This document shows, piece after piece, positions 1-8,807 of a DNA stretch of 64,000 nt (the stretch's first letter is position 1; each line of letters opens with the position of its first letter). The position numbers and the translations under genes were made by a program. The stretch comes from PALSA-660 sp963726435 (GTDB lineage Bacteria; Actinomycetota; Coriobacteriia; Anaerosomatales; PALSA-660). The notes below the pieces were generated by a model that was not told where the DNA came from, made no database searches, and saw only the letters and a list, made by a program, of their open reading frames with translations. The DNA is taken from the NCBI GenBank assembly GCA_963726435.1, contig CAVSCJ010000001.1:1-64000 (forward strand). The letters are read 5' to 3'.

Positions 1-33
1 CGGTTCGTCGCTGCGGACTCCCGCGACCATCTC

Positions 34-823
34 CTATCCGAATCGCCCGGTGATGTAGGCCTCGGTGCGCTTGTCCGTCGGGTTCGTGAACATCTGCCGA
101 GTGTCGCCGATCTCGATCATCGCCGCCGGACGTTCCATGGACTCGCGGAGCATGAAGGCCGTCCGGTCGGAGATCCGCGCCGCCTGCTGCATGTTGTGCG
201 TGACGATGACGATGGTCACCTGGTTCTTGAGCTCGGCGATCGTGTCCTCGATCATCTGCGTCGAGATCGGGTCGAGCGCGCTGGCGGGCTCGTCCATGAG
301 CAGGACTTCGGGCTTGGTGGCCAGCGCTCGCGCGATGCACAGCCGCTGCTGCTGCCCGCCCGACAGCTCGAAGGCGTGCTTCTTGAGGTTGGCGCCCACC
401 TCGTCCCACAGCGCCGCGCGACGCAGTGACTCCTCCACCAGTGCGTCGAGCTCCGTCCGATCGCGCAGGCCCAGCGTGCGCGGCCCGTACGCGACGTTGT
501 CGTAGATCGACATGGGGAACGGGTTCGGGCGCTGGAACACCTGGCCGACGCGGCAGCGCAGCTCGACCGGGTCGACGTCGCTTCGAGTAGACGTCCTCGC
601 CGTCGAGCAGGATCGTCCCTCCGACACGCACGTCCCCGAGTTCGTCGTTCATGCGGTTGAGGCAGCGCAGGAGCGTGGACTTGCCGCAGCCCGAGGGACC
701 GATGAGCGCGGTCACCGAGCGCGGCTCGATCGACATCGTCACGCCGGCGACCGCCGTCTCCCGGCCGTAGGCGACCGACACGTCGGTCAGATCGAAGGCC
801 CCCTGCTGCGCCGCGTTCACCAC
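34..823 (-). CDS. pstB: Phosphate ABC transporter ATP-binding protein PstB (frameshifted)
   Basis: Cytoplasmic ATPase of the high-affinity phosphate importer. The N-terminal frame carries the Walker A motif GPSGCGKST near position 690. The second frame carries the signature LSGGQQQR (about 343-366), Walker B VLLMDEP (about 286-306) and the THN switch histidine. The frame changes near 580, between GEDVYS and DVDPVELR, consistent with one extra base. The rebuilt length of about 263 residues is normal for PstB. I chose the GTG at 823 because AGGAGGAAGG lies just upstream and the gene then overlaps the end of pstA. phoU, which usually follows, would lie outside the window. Confidence 0.93.
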
Positions 824-1680
824 GTGACCTTCCTCCTCGCTCGCGAACGCCATGCCGCGGCGGCGATGTTGATCGACTGTGACGCCCGGCGACGAGCACC
901 AGCGCGCTCCCCCACACGATCTCGGGCCGCGGGTGATTCGGCTGCGTCGCCATGATGTAGATGTGGTACGGCAGCGCCATGACCTTGTCGAGCGGCGAGA
1001 TCGGCAGCGGAGCCGAGAAGAACACCGCCGTGAACAGGACCGGAGCGGTCTCGCCAGACGCGCGGGAGAGCCCCAGGATGCTCCCGGTCACGATCCCGGG
1101 CGCGGCCGCGGGAAGCACTACCCGGCAGATCGTGCGCCACCTCGTGGCGCCCAGCGCAAGCGACGCCTGGCGCAGGTCCTGAGGGACCTGGCGAAGCGCC
1201 TCCTCGGTGGTCGTGATGATGACCGGCAGCGTCAGACACGCGAGGGTGAGCGCGCCGGACAGTATCGAGACTCTGAAACCGAAGAGCATGACGAACACCG
1301 CGAGGCCGAAGAGCCCGTAGACGATCGAAGGCACGCCGGCCATGTTCGCGATCGAGAGGCGGATGAGCCGCGTGCGCCGGCCCTCTCGGAGCGTACTCCG
1401 AAAGGTAGATGCCGGCGGCGATCCCGACCGGCAGCGAGAACACCGCGGTACCGGCCGTGAGCCAGAAGGTCCCGACGATGGCCGGCAAGATCCCGCCGAC
1501 CTTCGGCAGCGCAGTGAGGAACGTCCACGAGATCGACGGCAGGCCTCGGAAGAGAAGGTAGCCGAGCATCCCGAAGGCGGAGAGCATGATCGCCGCCGCC
1601 GCGCCGCCTGTCAGGACCTTCATCGCCGTCTCGACGCCCCGCGCCGCGCGAACGCGCGCATGGGACCGTGCGCGCGTCAT
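817..1680 (-). CDS. pstA: Phosphate ABC transporter permease PstA (frameshifted)
   Basis: Inner-membrane permease pairing with PstC. The N-terminus (MTRARSHARV), first membrane segment and IYLSEYAPRG are in one frame. Near 1385 the protein moves to a second frame carrying MAGVPSIVYGLFGLAVF and the EAA-type loop LALGATRWRTICRVVLPAA. Near 888 it returns to the first frame and ends SINIAAAAWRSRARRKVTW. Reading the DNA, the last switch is best explained by two single-base insertions, one in the GGG run and one in GTCGATC. The ATG at 1680 overlaps the pstC stop as ATGA, and the 3' end overlaps pstB. About 287 residues after correction, normal for PstA. Confidence 0.92.
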   Translation of the reverse strand: MTRARSHARVRAARGVETAMKVLTGGAAAAIMLSAFGMLGYLLFRGLPSISWTFLTALPKVGGILPAIVGTFWLTAGTAVFSLPVGIAAGIYLSEYAPRGPAHAAHPPLDREHGRRAFDRLRALRPRGVRHALRFQSLDTVRRAHPRVSDAAGHHHDHRGGASPGPSGPAPGVACAGRHEVAHDLPGSASRGRARDRDREHPGALPRVWRDRSGPVHGGVLLGSAADLAARQGHGAAVPHLHHGDAAESPAARDRVGERAGARRRASQSINIAAAAWRSRARRKVTW

Positions 1681-2620
1681 CGGCGCCACCTCCGCCGTTG
1701 GCGCTCGAGCACAAGGTCGGCCGCGAGGTTCGCGACGAAGGTGATGACGAAGAGCGTGAGCCCGATGACGAAGAGCGCCGAGTAGTGCAGGCCGCCGTGG
1801 ACGACCTCGCCCATCTCGCTCGCGATGACGGCGGTGAGGGGCCGGGCCGACGTCGTGAGCGACCAAGTGAGGTCCATGGAGTCGCCCGCGACCATGAGAA
1901 CGACCATGGTCTCGCCGATAGCCCGCCCCATTCCGAGCATCACCGAGGCGAAGATCCCCGAGCCCGCCGCCGGGACGATCACCTTGTAGGCGGTCTGCCA
2001 GCGCGTGTTGCCGAGAGCCAGAGAACCCATGCCGCAGGTCGCTCGGGACGGCGTGCATCGCGTCCTCCGAGATCGAGACGATCGTCGGCAGGGCCATGAA
2101 CGCCAGCACGACTCCCGCCGACAGCGCGGTGAGCGCCGAAGGGAGGTGGAGGAGCTCTCTGAACGGCGGGACCGACCACGTACACGCCCATGAGGCCGTA
2201 GACGACGGAGGGCACGGCGGCCATGAACTCGATGATCGACTTCGAGACCTCCTTGACGCCGCCGCCGGCGAACTCGGAGATGAAGATCGCTGCCGCGATG
2301 CCGACAGGGACGGCGATCAGCAGCGCGACGCCCGTCACGCGAACGGTCGAGACGATGTAGGGCAGGAACCCGAACTCGGGAGTCGCCGCGGTCGAATACC
2401 AGGACGTCCCGGCCAGCATCTTCCACAGCCCGGCCGCGGGGCTGGTGAGCGCCGGCCACGCGTTCACGCCGAGGAAGACGGCGATGGCCGTCAGGATGAC
2501 GATCGCGACCAACCCGCTGGAGGCGATGAGCGTCCTCATGACGGACTCGATCGCACGGGCTCTGCCCGTGCGATCCTTGCCGTTCCTGTGACGGGTCGGA
2601 TCTCCCATCTGATCTCTCAC
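1677..2620 (-). CDS. pstC: Phosphate ABC transporter permease PstC (frameshifted)
   Basis: Membrane permease partner of PstA. The first frame holds an N-terminal membrane segment, the FISEFA motif and MAAVPSVVYGLMGVYVVGP. A second frame carries VLAFMALPTIVSISEDAMHAVPSDLR, and a third carries MGSLALGNTRWQTAYKVIVPAA through the C-terminus. Frame changes fall near 2170 and 2035, each consistent with one inserted base. The start may be the GTG at 2620 or the in-frame ATG at 2608; neither has an ideal ribosome site. A hairpin separates it from pstS, as is common where the binding protein is made in excess. Confidence 0.92.
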
Positions 2621-2660
2621 ATCTCCGCAGGTGATGGCTCCAAACCAGCGCGTCCCCGGA

Positions 2661-2687
2661 TCCGGTCCGCCTTCGCGCGGACCCGGA
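2661..2687 (-). terminator. Intercistronic hairpin between pstS and pstC
   Basis: GGTCCGC (2664-2670) pairs with GCGGACC (2677-2683) around a six-base loop. An outer TCCGG/CCGGA helix extends it past one bulged C. There is no U-tract, so this is more likely an attenuating or 3'-protecting hairpin than a full terminator. It would help keep pstS message more abundant than the permease messages. Confidence 0.55.
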
Positions 2688-2713
2688 CCCAGGGACTTGC
2701 CGACGCGGAGGGA

Positions 2714-3610
2714 CTACTGGACCGGGACGAAGCCTTGGTCGGTGACGACCTGCTGGCCGGCGGGAGACAGGATCCAGTCGACGTATGCCTTCGCAAGGTT
2801 CCTCGGCTGGCCGTTGCTGTACATGAACAGGAAGCGCCACAGCGGGTAGGTCTCGTCCGCTACGGTGGCGACCGAGGCCTTGATCCCATCCACGCCGATG
2901 ACCTTGACGTCGGTGGACTCGTAGCCGACGCCGATGTAGCCGATCGCGTTCGGGTCCGCCTTGACCTCGTCGACGACCGCCTGGGTCGAGCCGAGGAGCT
3001 TGGCCGACTTGGCGAACTTGCCACCGGCCAGCACAGCCGTCGTCACGAACTCGTACGTGCCCGAGGACGGGTCGCGCGACACGAGCGCGATCGGAGCGTC
3101 GGCACCGCCGACCGCCGTCCAGTTGGTGATCGTGCCGAGGTAGATCTTGCCGAGCTGGTCCTTCGTCAGGTTCTCGACCTTGTTCGCCGGATTGACGATG
3201 ATGGCCACCCCGTCACGCGCGACCTTGGTGGGCACCGGGTCGATGCCGTTGGCCTGGGCCTGCGCTATCTCCTCGGGCTTCATCTCGCGGCTGGCGTCGG
3301 CGAAGTCCACCGTGCCGTTGATCAGGGCCGCGATGCCGGTACCCGAGCCGCCGCCCTTGACGGCGACCTGGACTCCCGGGTTCCCGGTGGTGAAGGCGTC
3401 GGCCCACGCCTGGGCCATGTTGACCATCGTGTCCGAACCCGCGACCGTCAGCGAGCCCGAGAGCTCCGGAGCGGCCGTGCCGGTCGATGTGGTCTCGCCG
3501 GTCGTGGCGGGGGTCGAGCTCCCGCAACCCGCCAGGCCGAGCGTTCCCACCGTGAGGGCACCGATCACACCTAGCGCCAGCGCCTTTCGCATCTTCACTT
3601 CAGTATCCAC
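2714..3610 (-). CDS. pstS: Phosphate-binding lipoprotein PstS
   Basis: Extracytoplasmic phosphate receptor feeding PstCA. The N-terminus MRKALALGVIGALTVGTLGLAGCG is a lipoprotein signal with lipobox LAGC. A Thr/Ser-rich linker follows, then the solute-binding domain with GSDTM, GGGSGTGI and SRDPSSGTYE, the loops that bind phosphate in this family. 298 residues from the GTG at 3610; the ATG at 3592 gives a more typical signal peptide, while the GAGGAG ribosome site sits almost against the GTG. First gene of the pst operon and divergent from the PhoP-like regulator, which fits control by phosphate starvation. No frameshift here, unlike its neighbours. Confidence 0.96.
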   Translation of the reverse strand: MDTEVKMRKALALGVIGALTVGTLGLAGCGSSTPATTGETTSTGTAAPELSGSLTVAGSDTMVNMAQAWADAFTTGNPGVQVAVKGGGSGTGIAALINGTVDFADASREMKPEEIAQAQANGIDPVPTKVARDGVAIIVNPANKVENLTKDQLGKIYLGTITNWTAVGGADAPIALVSRDPSSGTYEFVTTAVLAGGKFAKSAKLLGSTQAVVDEVKADPNAIGYIGVGYESTDVKVIGVDGIKASVATVADETYPLWRFLFMYSNGQPRNLAKAYVDWILSPAGQQVVTDQGFVPVQ

Positions 3611-3695
3611 TCCTCATCTTCGACTTCTCGCTTCTTGCCGGCGGCGCCACGCCCCTGCCGCACCACGATGGTCGCCCGCACGGAGCCGCATGTGG

Positions 3696-3743
3696 TTACA
3701 CGGGTGTAAGAAGTGACTCGTCATTGTTTCTTCTTTGTTAAAC
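3696..3743. promoter_or_regulatory. Divergent pstS / response-regulator control region
   Basis: The 213-nt space between the divergent starts holds a perfect 6-2-6 palindrome, TTACAC-GG-GTGTAA (3696-3709). On the minus strand it also holds an 11-nt direct repeat, TTTAACAAAGA then AGAAACAATGA (about 3721-3742; 7 of 11 bases match). An 11-base phase is the usual form of PhoP/PhoB boxes. The gene context makes PhoP binding plausible, but the bases match no single published consensus well. No clear -35/-10 pair was assigned. Confidence 0.4.
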
Positions 3744-3823
3744 GGTCTTTGCACGACGCGCGACCGCGGCGCATGATGTGCGCGTACGCGCGAGGAGCGA
3801 GCAGAGAAGGGGCTCGAACGACC

Positions 3824-4528
3824 GTGCCCGACATCCTGATAGTGGAGGACGATCCGATCATCCGTCGGACGGTCGACCACGCCCTGCGCCGCGCGGGATT
3901 CACGACGCGGACGAGCGGCGACGGGGTCGAGGCGCTTCTGATGGCCCAGGACGAGCCGCCCGACCTGATCCTGCTCGACCTGATGCTGCCGGGCATCGAC
4001 GGCTTCGAGTTCGCCGAGCGGATACGCCGGACCGACCGCGAGGTGGCCATCATCATGGTCACCGCGCTCAGCCAGGAGAGCGACACCGTCCGCGGGCTCG
4101 ACGCCGGCGCCGACGACTACATCACGAAGCCGTTCGCGACCGAGGAGCTGCTGGCGCGGGTGCGCGCCAACCTGCGGCGGGTGCGCGAGCGTGCGGTGCT
4201 CGAGGAGAACGACACGATCGAGGTCGGCGACCTTGAGATCGAGCCGTCCCAGCTGCGCGTGCAAGTCGCCGGGGTCCCGGCCCGCCTGCGCCTGAAGGAG
4301 TTCCAGCTGCTTCTCGCGCTGGCCCGCGAGCCCGGCAAGCTGATGACCCGCCAGAGGCTCGCGCGCGAGGTGTGGGGCTACGACCACCTCGCGACCTCGC
4401 GCACCATCGACGTCCACATCCGCCGACTGCGACAGGCCATCGAGGAGGACTCGGCGTTCGACTACATCCAGACGGTGCACGGCGCCGGCTACCGCTTCGA
4501 GCCGCGACCGAAGGAAGGGACGACGTGA
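3824..4528 (+). CDS. phoP: OmpR/PhoB-family response regulator (PhoP-like)
   Basis: DNA-binding response regulator, probably for phosphate starvation given the divergent pst operon. The receiver domain begins ILIVEDDPIIRR with the acidic pair. The phospho-acceptor Asp is in LILLDLMLPGIDG, the switch Thr in MVTALSQ and the conserved Lys in YITKPFATEE. The C-terminal winged helix contains LLALAREPGKLMTRQRL, RTIDVHIRRLR and VHGAGYRFE. I chose the GTG at 3824 (VPDILIVEDD), preceded by AGAAGGGG; upstream in-frame sequence looks non-coding. 234 residues is standard. The stop overlaps the kinase GTG, so the pair is translationally coupled. Confidence 0.93.
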   Translation: MPDILIVEDDPIIRRTVDHALRRAGFTTRTSGDGVEALLMAQDEPPDLILLDLMLPGIDGFEFAERIRRTDREVAIIMVTALSQESDTVRGLDAGADDYITKPFATEELLARVRANLRRVRERAVLEENDTIEVGDLEIEPSQLRVQVAGVPARLRLKEFQLLLALAREPGKLMTRQRLAREVWGYDHLATSRTIDVHIRRLRQAIEEDSAFDYIQTVHGAGYRFEPRPKEGTT

Positions 4529-6292
4529 GCGGACGGCTGCGAACGCTTGCGCGATCGTTCCGCGGGCGCCTCGTCCTCGGCTACGCGCTGATCGTCCTGC
4601 TGCTCGCCGGAGTCTGGGCCTGGAGCCTCTACGAGCCGCTCACCCAGGCAGCAGCTCGACCAGCAGCGATCTCACCTTGAGAGCATCGCTCGCGAGTCTC
4701 CGCGCTCGCGCTCTCGGAGACGAGCGCCTCCCCCGCAGGCCGAGGTGCGCCGCTTGGTGCGGGACACGGGACTGCGCGAGACCGTGGTCGCCTCCGACGG
4801 CACGGTCCTGGCCGACAGCGCGCAGGACCCCTCGTCGATGGAGAACCACGCGACGCGCCCCGAGATCGCTGCGGCCCTGAAGGGCGCCGTCGGCACTGAC
4901 ACCCGCCTTTCGACCACCCAGGGCATCGAGCAGATGTACGTGGCGGTGCCTTCCGAGCTTCGGGGAGAACGGGTGGCCGTGCGCGTCTCCGAACCGCTCG
5001 CGACGATCCACGCCATCGCCGGCCGCGCGCGGGAGACCGGGCTGCTGCTGCTGGTCGCGGCGCTCGCCGCGGCCATCTACGCCGGCTGGAGGCTTTCGGC
5101 CTCAGCCACCCAGCCGGTGCTGCGGCTCCGGGACGCCGCCGAGGCCATGGCCTCCGGGGACCTGCACGCACCCGTCCCCGGCGGAACAGGTGAGCTCGGA
5201 GATCTCTCCGTCTCGCTGTTGGCTCTGCGCGACAAGATGCGCGGCACCATAGCCGAACTCGAGGGAGGACAGGCCACGCTGCGGGCGGTCCTCGACGGCC
5301 TGCAGGACGCCGTCTTCCTCTTCGAAGGCGACCGCATCGAGTTGGCGAGCCGCGCGGCGGGTGCGCTGTTCCGCGCACCGGCCGCCGGGTGGCGCGGCGC
5401 CCGACTGTCCGAGACCGCGCTGCCCGCCTCCCTCGCGGCCTCGCTGCGCGGCCTGCTCGCGTCGGAGACCACCTGCAAGGCGGAGGTCGGACCCGATCCG
5501 GAAGGGCGCTACCACCGCGTCACGGTGGTGCCGCTGAACCCGACTGGACGCGCATCCCGCACTCTGGCCGTGATCGCCGACGTGACCGACGTGCGGCGTC
5601 TCGACGCCGTCCGACGGGACTTCGTCGCCAACGCGTCGCACGAACTCAAGACGCCGGCGTCGGCCATACAACTCCTTGCGGAAGCCGCCGGCCACGCCGC
5701 AGAAGACGGCGACATGGCGGAGGCGATAGAGTTCGTGGAGCAGATCGCCCATGAGGCCGACCGACTGCGGCGCCTGGTCGTCGACCTGCTCGACCTCTCG
5801 AGGCTGGAGAGGCCGCCCGGCGGGAGCGGAGTGACCGACGTGCGCACCGCCGTGGCGAACTCCGTGGCCGCACACGGCCCAGCGGCTACAGCCGCCGGTC
5901 TTCGGCTCTCCCTCGACCAGGAAGCCGTGGCCGACGCCGACGTCTACACCACCGCTGACGCCACAGACCTCGCGATCGCGCTCGACAACCTGCTCGCCAA
6001 CGCGATCGCATACACGGAGCAAGGGTCGGTCACCGTGCGGCTGTCCGCGAGCGACGACACGGTGAGTGTGATCGTATCGGACACGGGCGCGGGGATAGCG
6101 GCAGAGCACCTTCCGCGGATCTTCGAGAGGTTCTACCGGGTCGATGCGGCGCGCGAGCGCACGAGCGGCGGAACCGGTCTGGGGCTCTCGCTGGTCCGCA
6201 ACGCCGTCGAGCGCTCGGGAGGCAGCGTCTCGATCTCCTCGCGGGTGGGCGCCGGCACCACAGTGACCATCGAACTGCCTCGCGCTCGCTGA
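4525..6292 (+). CDS. phoR: Sensor histidine kinase (PhoR-like, frameshifted N-terminus)
   Basis: Membrane sensor kinase partner of the preceding regulator. It starts at a GTG overlapping the regulator stop; the first membrane helix is LVLGYALIVLLLAGVWAWSL. Between about 4650 and 4745 the frame changes three times, explained by about four extra bases, after which one open frame runs to 6292. That part has an extracytoplasmic segment, a second helix (LLLLVAALAAAIYAGW), HAMP-like and PAS-like regions, the H-box ASHELKTPASAIQ, N-box DNLLANAIAYTE, and the G-boxes SDTGAGIA and GGTGLGLSL. PhoR is the best guess from context and architecture. Confidence 0.88.
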
Positions 6293-6313
6293 GAGCGACG
6301 CACGCCGCGGCCC

Positions 6314-7156
6314 CTATCGCAGCGGCATCACGGTCGACTCGGTGGCCACGGCTATCGCCACGACGAGCATGCCGGCCACCGTGAGCACCCATCGCCACCA
6401 CCGGCCGCCGGTCAGCGGGCTCGCGAACGGATCGAGCGGCACCGCGCGACCCCACGTCAGCACCGCCGCTGCCCACAGGCCCACGAGGGTCCCGCCCAGG
6501 CACCAGGATGCCAGAACGTCGCTGAAGTAGTGCACGCCCAAGTAGACGCGCGAGAGACCGACGAGCATCCCCGAGGCCATGATCGCGATCCCGCCCGCCA
6601 TGCGCAGGGCCTTCGGCGCTCGCGAGGCGACCAGCATCAGCGTCAGGGTGCCCGCGAGAACGATCCCCGCCATGGCATGACCCGACGGGAAGCTCGCGGA
6701 GGAGGGCAGCGCGATCAGCGCGGCGGACAGCGGCGGCCTCGGGCGTTCGACGATGTACTTGGCGCCTTGGGACAGACCCGCGCCCACCAGCATCAGGACG
6801 ACGACCGACCCGGCTCTCCTGGGATGCCCCCAGACCGCTAGAACGATCGCGGCCACGAGCGTCGTCACGACGGCGACACGGGTGTCCCCCGCCAAGGTGG
6901 CCACCCACATCACGAGCGTGAGCGCGGGAGTCGCGACCGCCGCGCTCAGAGCGCCGGCCGCCCGATCCAGCGCGAGGGTGAAGGGCTGGACGACCTCCTC
7001 CGCGATGGACAAGAAGCCGACGAAGAAGAGTCCCGACAGCACCCACGCCACGGTGACGGGAAGACCCTTGCGCGACGCGGCGTCGAGCCGGCTGGCCGCG
7101 GCCTTGAGGAACGGCCCGGGGCGCAGGTCGAGGCCTGTCTTCCCGGCGGGAGCCAT
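6314..7156 (-). CDS. PAP2-family membrane phosphatase
   Basis: Type 2 phosphatidic acid phosphatase-like enzyme, probably acting on lipid phosphates or polyprenyl pyrophosphate at the membrane. It has the three-part signature: KYIVERPRP, then SFPSGHA, then SRVYLGVHYFSDVLAS, supplying the catalytic histidines and phosphate-binding arginines. At least five hydrophobic segments are visible. The start is the ATG at 7156 (MAPAGKTGLDLRPG), which sits 2 nt past the stop of the pyrophosphatase upstream, so the two are likely cotranscribed. 280 residues. Substrate cannot be told from sequence; undecaprenyl-diphosphate recycling is one option. It converges on the kinase gene with a 21-nt gap. Confidence 0.88.
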   Translation of the reverse strand: MAPAGKTGLDLRPGPFLKAAASRLDAASRKGLPVTVAWVLSGLFFVGFLSIAEEVVQPFTLALDRAAGALSAAVATPALTLVMWVATLAGDTRVAVVTTLVAAIVLAVWGHPRRAGSVVVLMLVGAGLSQGAKYIVERPRPPLSAALIALPSSASFPSGHAMAGIVLAGTLTLMLVASRAPKALRMAGGIAIMASGMLVGLSRVYLGVHYFSDVLASWCLGGTLVGLWAAAVLTWGRAVPLDPFASPLTGGRWWRWVLTVAGMLVVAIAVATESTVMPLR

Positions 7157-7158
7157 CG

Positions 7159-8784
7159 CTAGTGCCCGGCGCTTTCCAGCAGGCGCGGTGCGAGCTGCTT
7201 CTTCCTGGACAGCATCCCGTCGAACCACGCGGAACCCGATTCGAAACTGACGCCGAACGCCTTTTCCAGCGGCCGTCGGCGTCCGCTCACGATCAGCTCG
7301 CTACCCTCTCTCACGACGTCCGTGACCATGAGCGCCAGGGTGTCGTAGCCGCGGGCCTCCGCGAGAGACTCCATGCAAGCGACGATCTCGTCGCGGTGTG
7401 CGAGCACGTCGTCCGCGTCGACCGTCTCGACCTGCCCGATCGCCACCACGCCGTCGCGGATGCGGTACTCCTTCAGGTCGCGCTTCACCACGGCCTCCGC
7501 GGAGAACGCCTCGCCGGAGCTTCGGGCGCGGAACATCTCCATCGCGAACTCGACGGGGTCGACGCCCACGATCGCGGCCAGCCAGTCGACCATCTCGCGG
7601 TCGCTGTCCGTCGTCGTCGGGGACTTCAGTATCACGGTGTCGGTCAGGATCGCCGAGAGCAGCAACCCCGCGATACCGAGGGGCGGATCGACGTCCAGGT
7701 CGCGGTAGCGGGAGGCGACGATCGTCGCGGTCGCCCCCACGGGGCTTCCCAGGAAGGTGATCGGCGAGACCGTCTGCACGTCGCCGATGCGGTGGTGGTC
7801 GACGATCTCGACGACGGCCGCCTCCTCCACCCCGTCGGCGGACTGTGCGATCTCGTTGTGGTCGACGAGGATGACCCGGCGGCGAGCGGCGCGCGCCACA
7901 TTGGTGCGCGTGAGCAGTCCTACGAGGCGGCCCGCGGCATCCAGCACCGGCGCCTCTCGCTGCGGCGAGGCGAACAGATCCTCTGCGGCCTCCGTGAGCA
8001 GCGTGTCCGGCTCGACGATGAGGGTGTCCGTCTCCATCACCTCGGACACGGCGTGGGCCAGATCCATGAGCCGCGCGGACGTGAAGGTGTCCTGCTCCGT
8101 GGAGATCACCGCGCAGCGGCGCTCTCTTGCCAGGTCGAGCACCTCCGGTGAGGGCGTCAAGCCGCCGGTGACCACGAGGCAGGCGGCCCCGGCCTCTATG
8201 GCCATAGGCTGGGTGCGGCGACGGTCGCCCAGAATGATCGTGTCGCCTGGATGGATGCGCGCGACCATCGTCTGGGGCTCCATCGCGGCGATCAGCACCG
8301 CCCCGGCTAGCTCGCTCGCGGGATCGCCTGCCAGCAGCTTGCCCTCCAGCGTCTCGACGAGACGTCCTACCGTGACCGGGCGATCCGTGAAGCCCGACCG
8401 CCTCACGTTGTCGATGTAGCGCCCCGCGAGCGCTTGGATCGTGACCAGACCGCACAGGACGCCGTCCCCCACGACGGGCAGGGCCCTCACACCGCGCTCG
8501 TCGAGCAGCTTGCCGACGGTGTGGAGCGTGTCATCCGGTGAGACGGTGAGCAGGTCGGTCGTCATGACGTCGATGACGCGCGTACGCACGTGGGAGATCT
8601 CCCCCGGCGGCTCGATGCCGAAGCGGGCGAGCACCCAGCGCGACTCGGGAGGCAGCGGCCCGAGACGGGCCGGCACGTAGACGCTCGAGGGATCCGTCAG
8701 GTTCTTGAGGTGGGCGTAGGCGATCGCGGAGCAGATCGAGTCGTTGTCCGGGTTGGCGTGCCCGAATACCAGCACAGGTCCCAT
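7159..8784 (-). CDS. Manganese-dependent inorganic pyrophosphatase with CBS and DRTGG domains
   Basis: Family II (DHH) pyrophosphatase that hydrolyses PPi. The N-terminal DHH segment is VFGHANPDNDSICSAIAYA. It is interrupted by a CBS pair (VIDVMTTDLLTVSPDDTL and later REAPVLDAAGRLVGLLTRTN) flanking a DRTGG-like region with GDTIILGDRRRTQ. The DHH core resumes with ILVDHN and IVDHHRIG, and the DHHA2 domain closes the protein (ILKSPTTTDSDRE, LIVSGRRRP). The ATG at 8784 follows GGGAGG at 5 nt. 541 residues, long because of the insert; in this family CBS inserts confer adenine-nucleotide control. Followed directly by the PAP2 phosphatase. Confidence 0.94.
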   Translation of the reverse strand: MGPVLVFGHANPDNDSICSAIAYAHLKNLTDPSSVYVPARLGPLPPESRWVLARFGIEPPGEISHVRTRVIDVMTTDLLTVSPDDTLHTVGKLLDERGVRALPVVGDGVLCGLVTIQALAGRYIDNVRRSGFTDRPVTVGRLVETLEGKLLAGDPASELAGAVLIAAMEPQTMVARIHPGDTIILGDRRRTQPMAIEAGAACLVVTGGLTPSPEVLDLARERRCAVISTEQDTFTSARLMDLAHAVSEVMETDTLIVEPDTLLTEAAEDLFASPQREAPVLDAAGRLVGLLTRTNVARAARRRVILVDHNEIAQSADGVEEAAVVEIVDHHRIGDVQTVSPITFLGSPVGATATIVASRYRDLDVDPPLGIAGLLLSAILTDTVILKSPTTTDSDREMVDWLAAIVGVDPVEFAMEMFRARSSGEAFSAEAVVKRDLKEYRIRDGVVAIGQVETVDADDVLAHRDEIVACMESLAEARGYDTLALMVTDVVREGSELIVSGRRRPLEKAFGVSFESGSAWFDGMLSRKKQLAPRLLESAGH

Positions 8785-8807
8785 CGGATCCTCCCTCAAG
8801 GGCCCTT

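Noticed and set aside
34..4745. Treating pst and kinase genes as true pseudogenes
   Set aside because: Motifs are intact on both sides of every break and the breaks look like single extra bases clustered in one zone; sequencing error is simpler.
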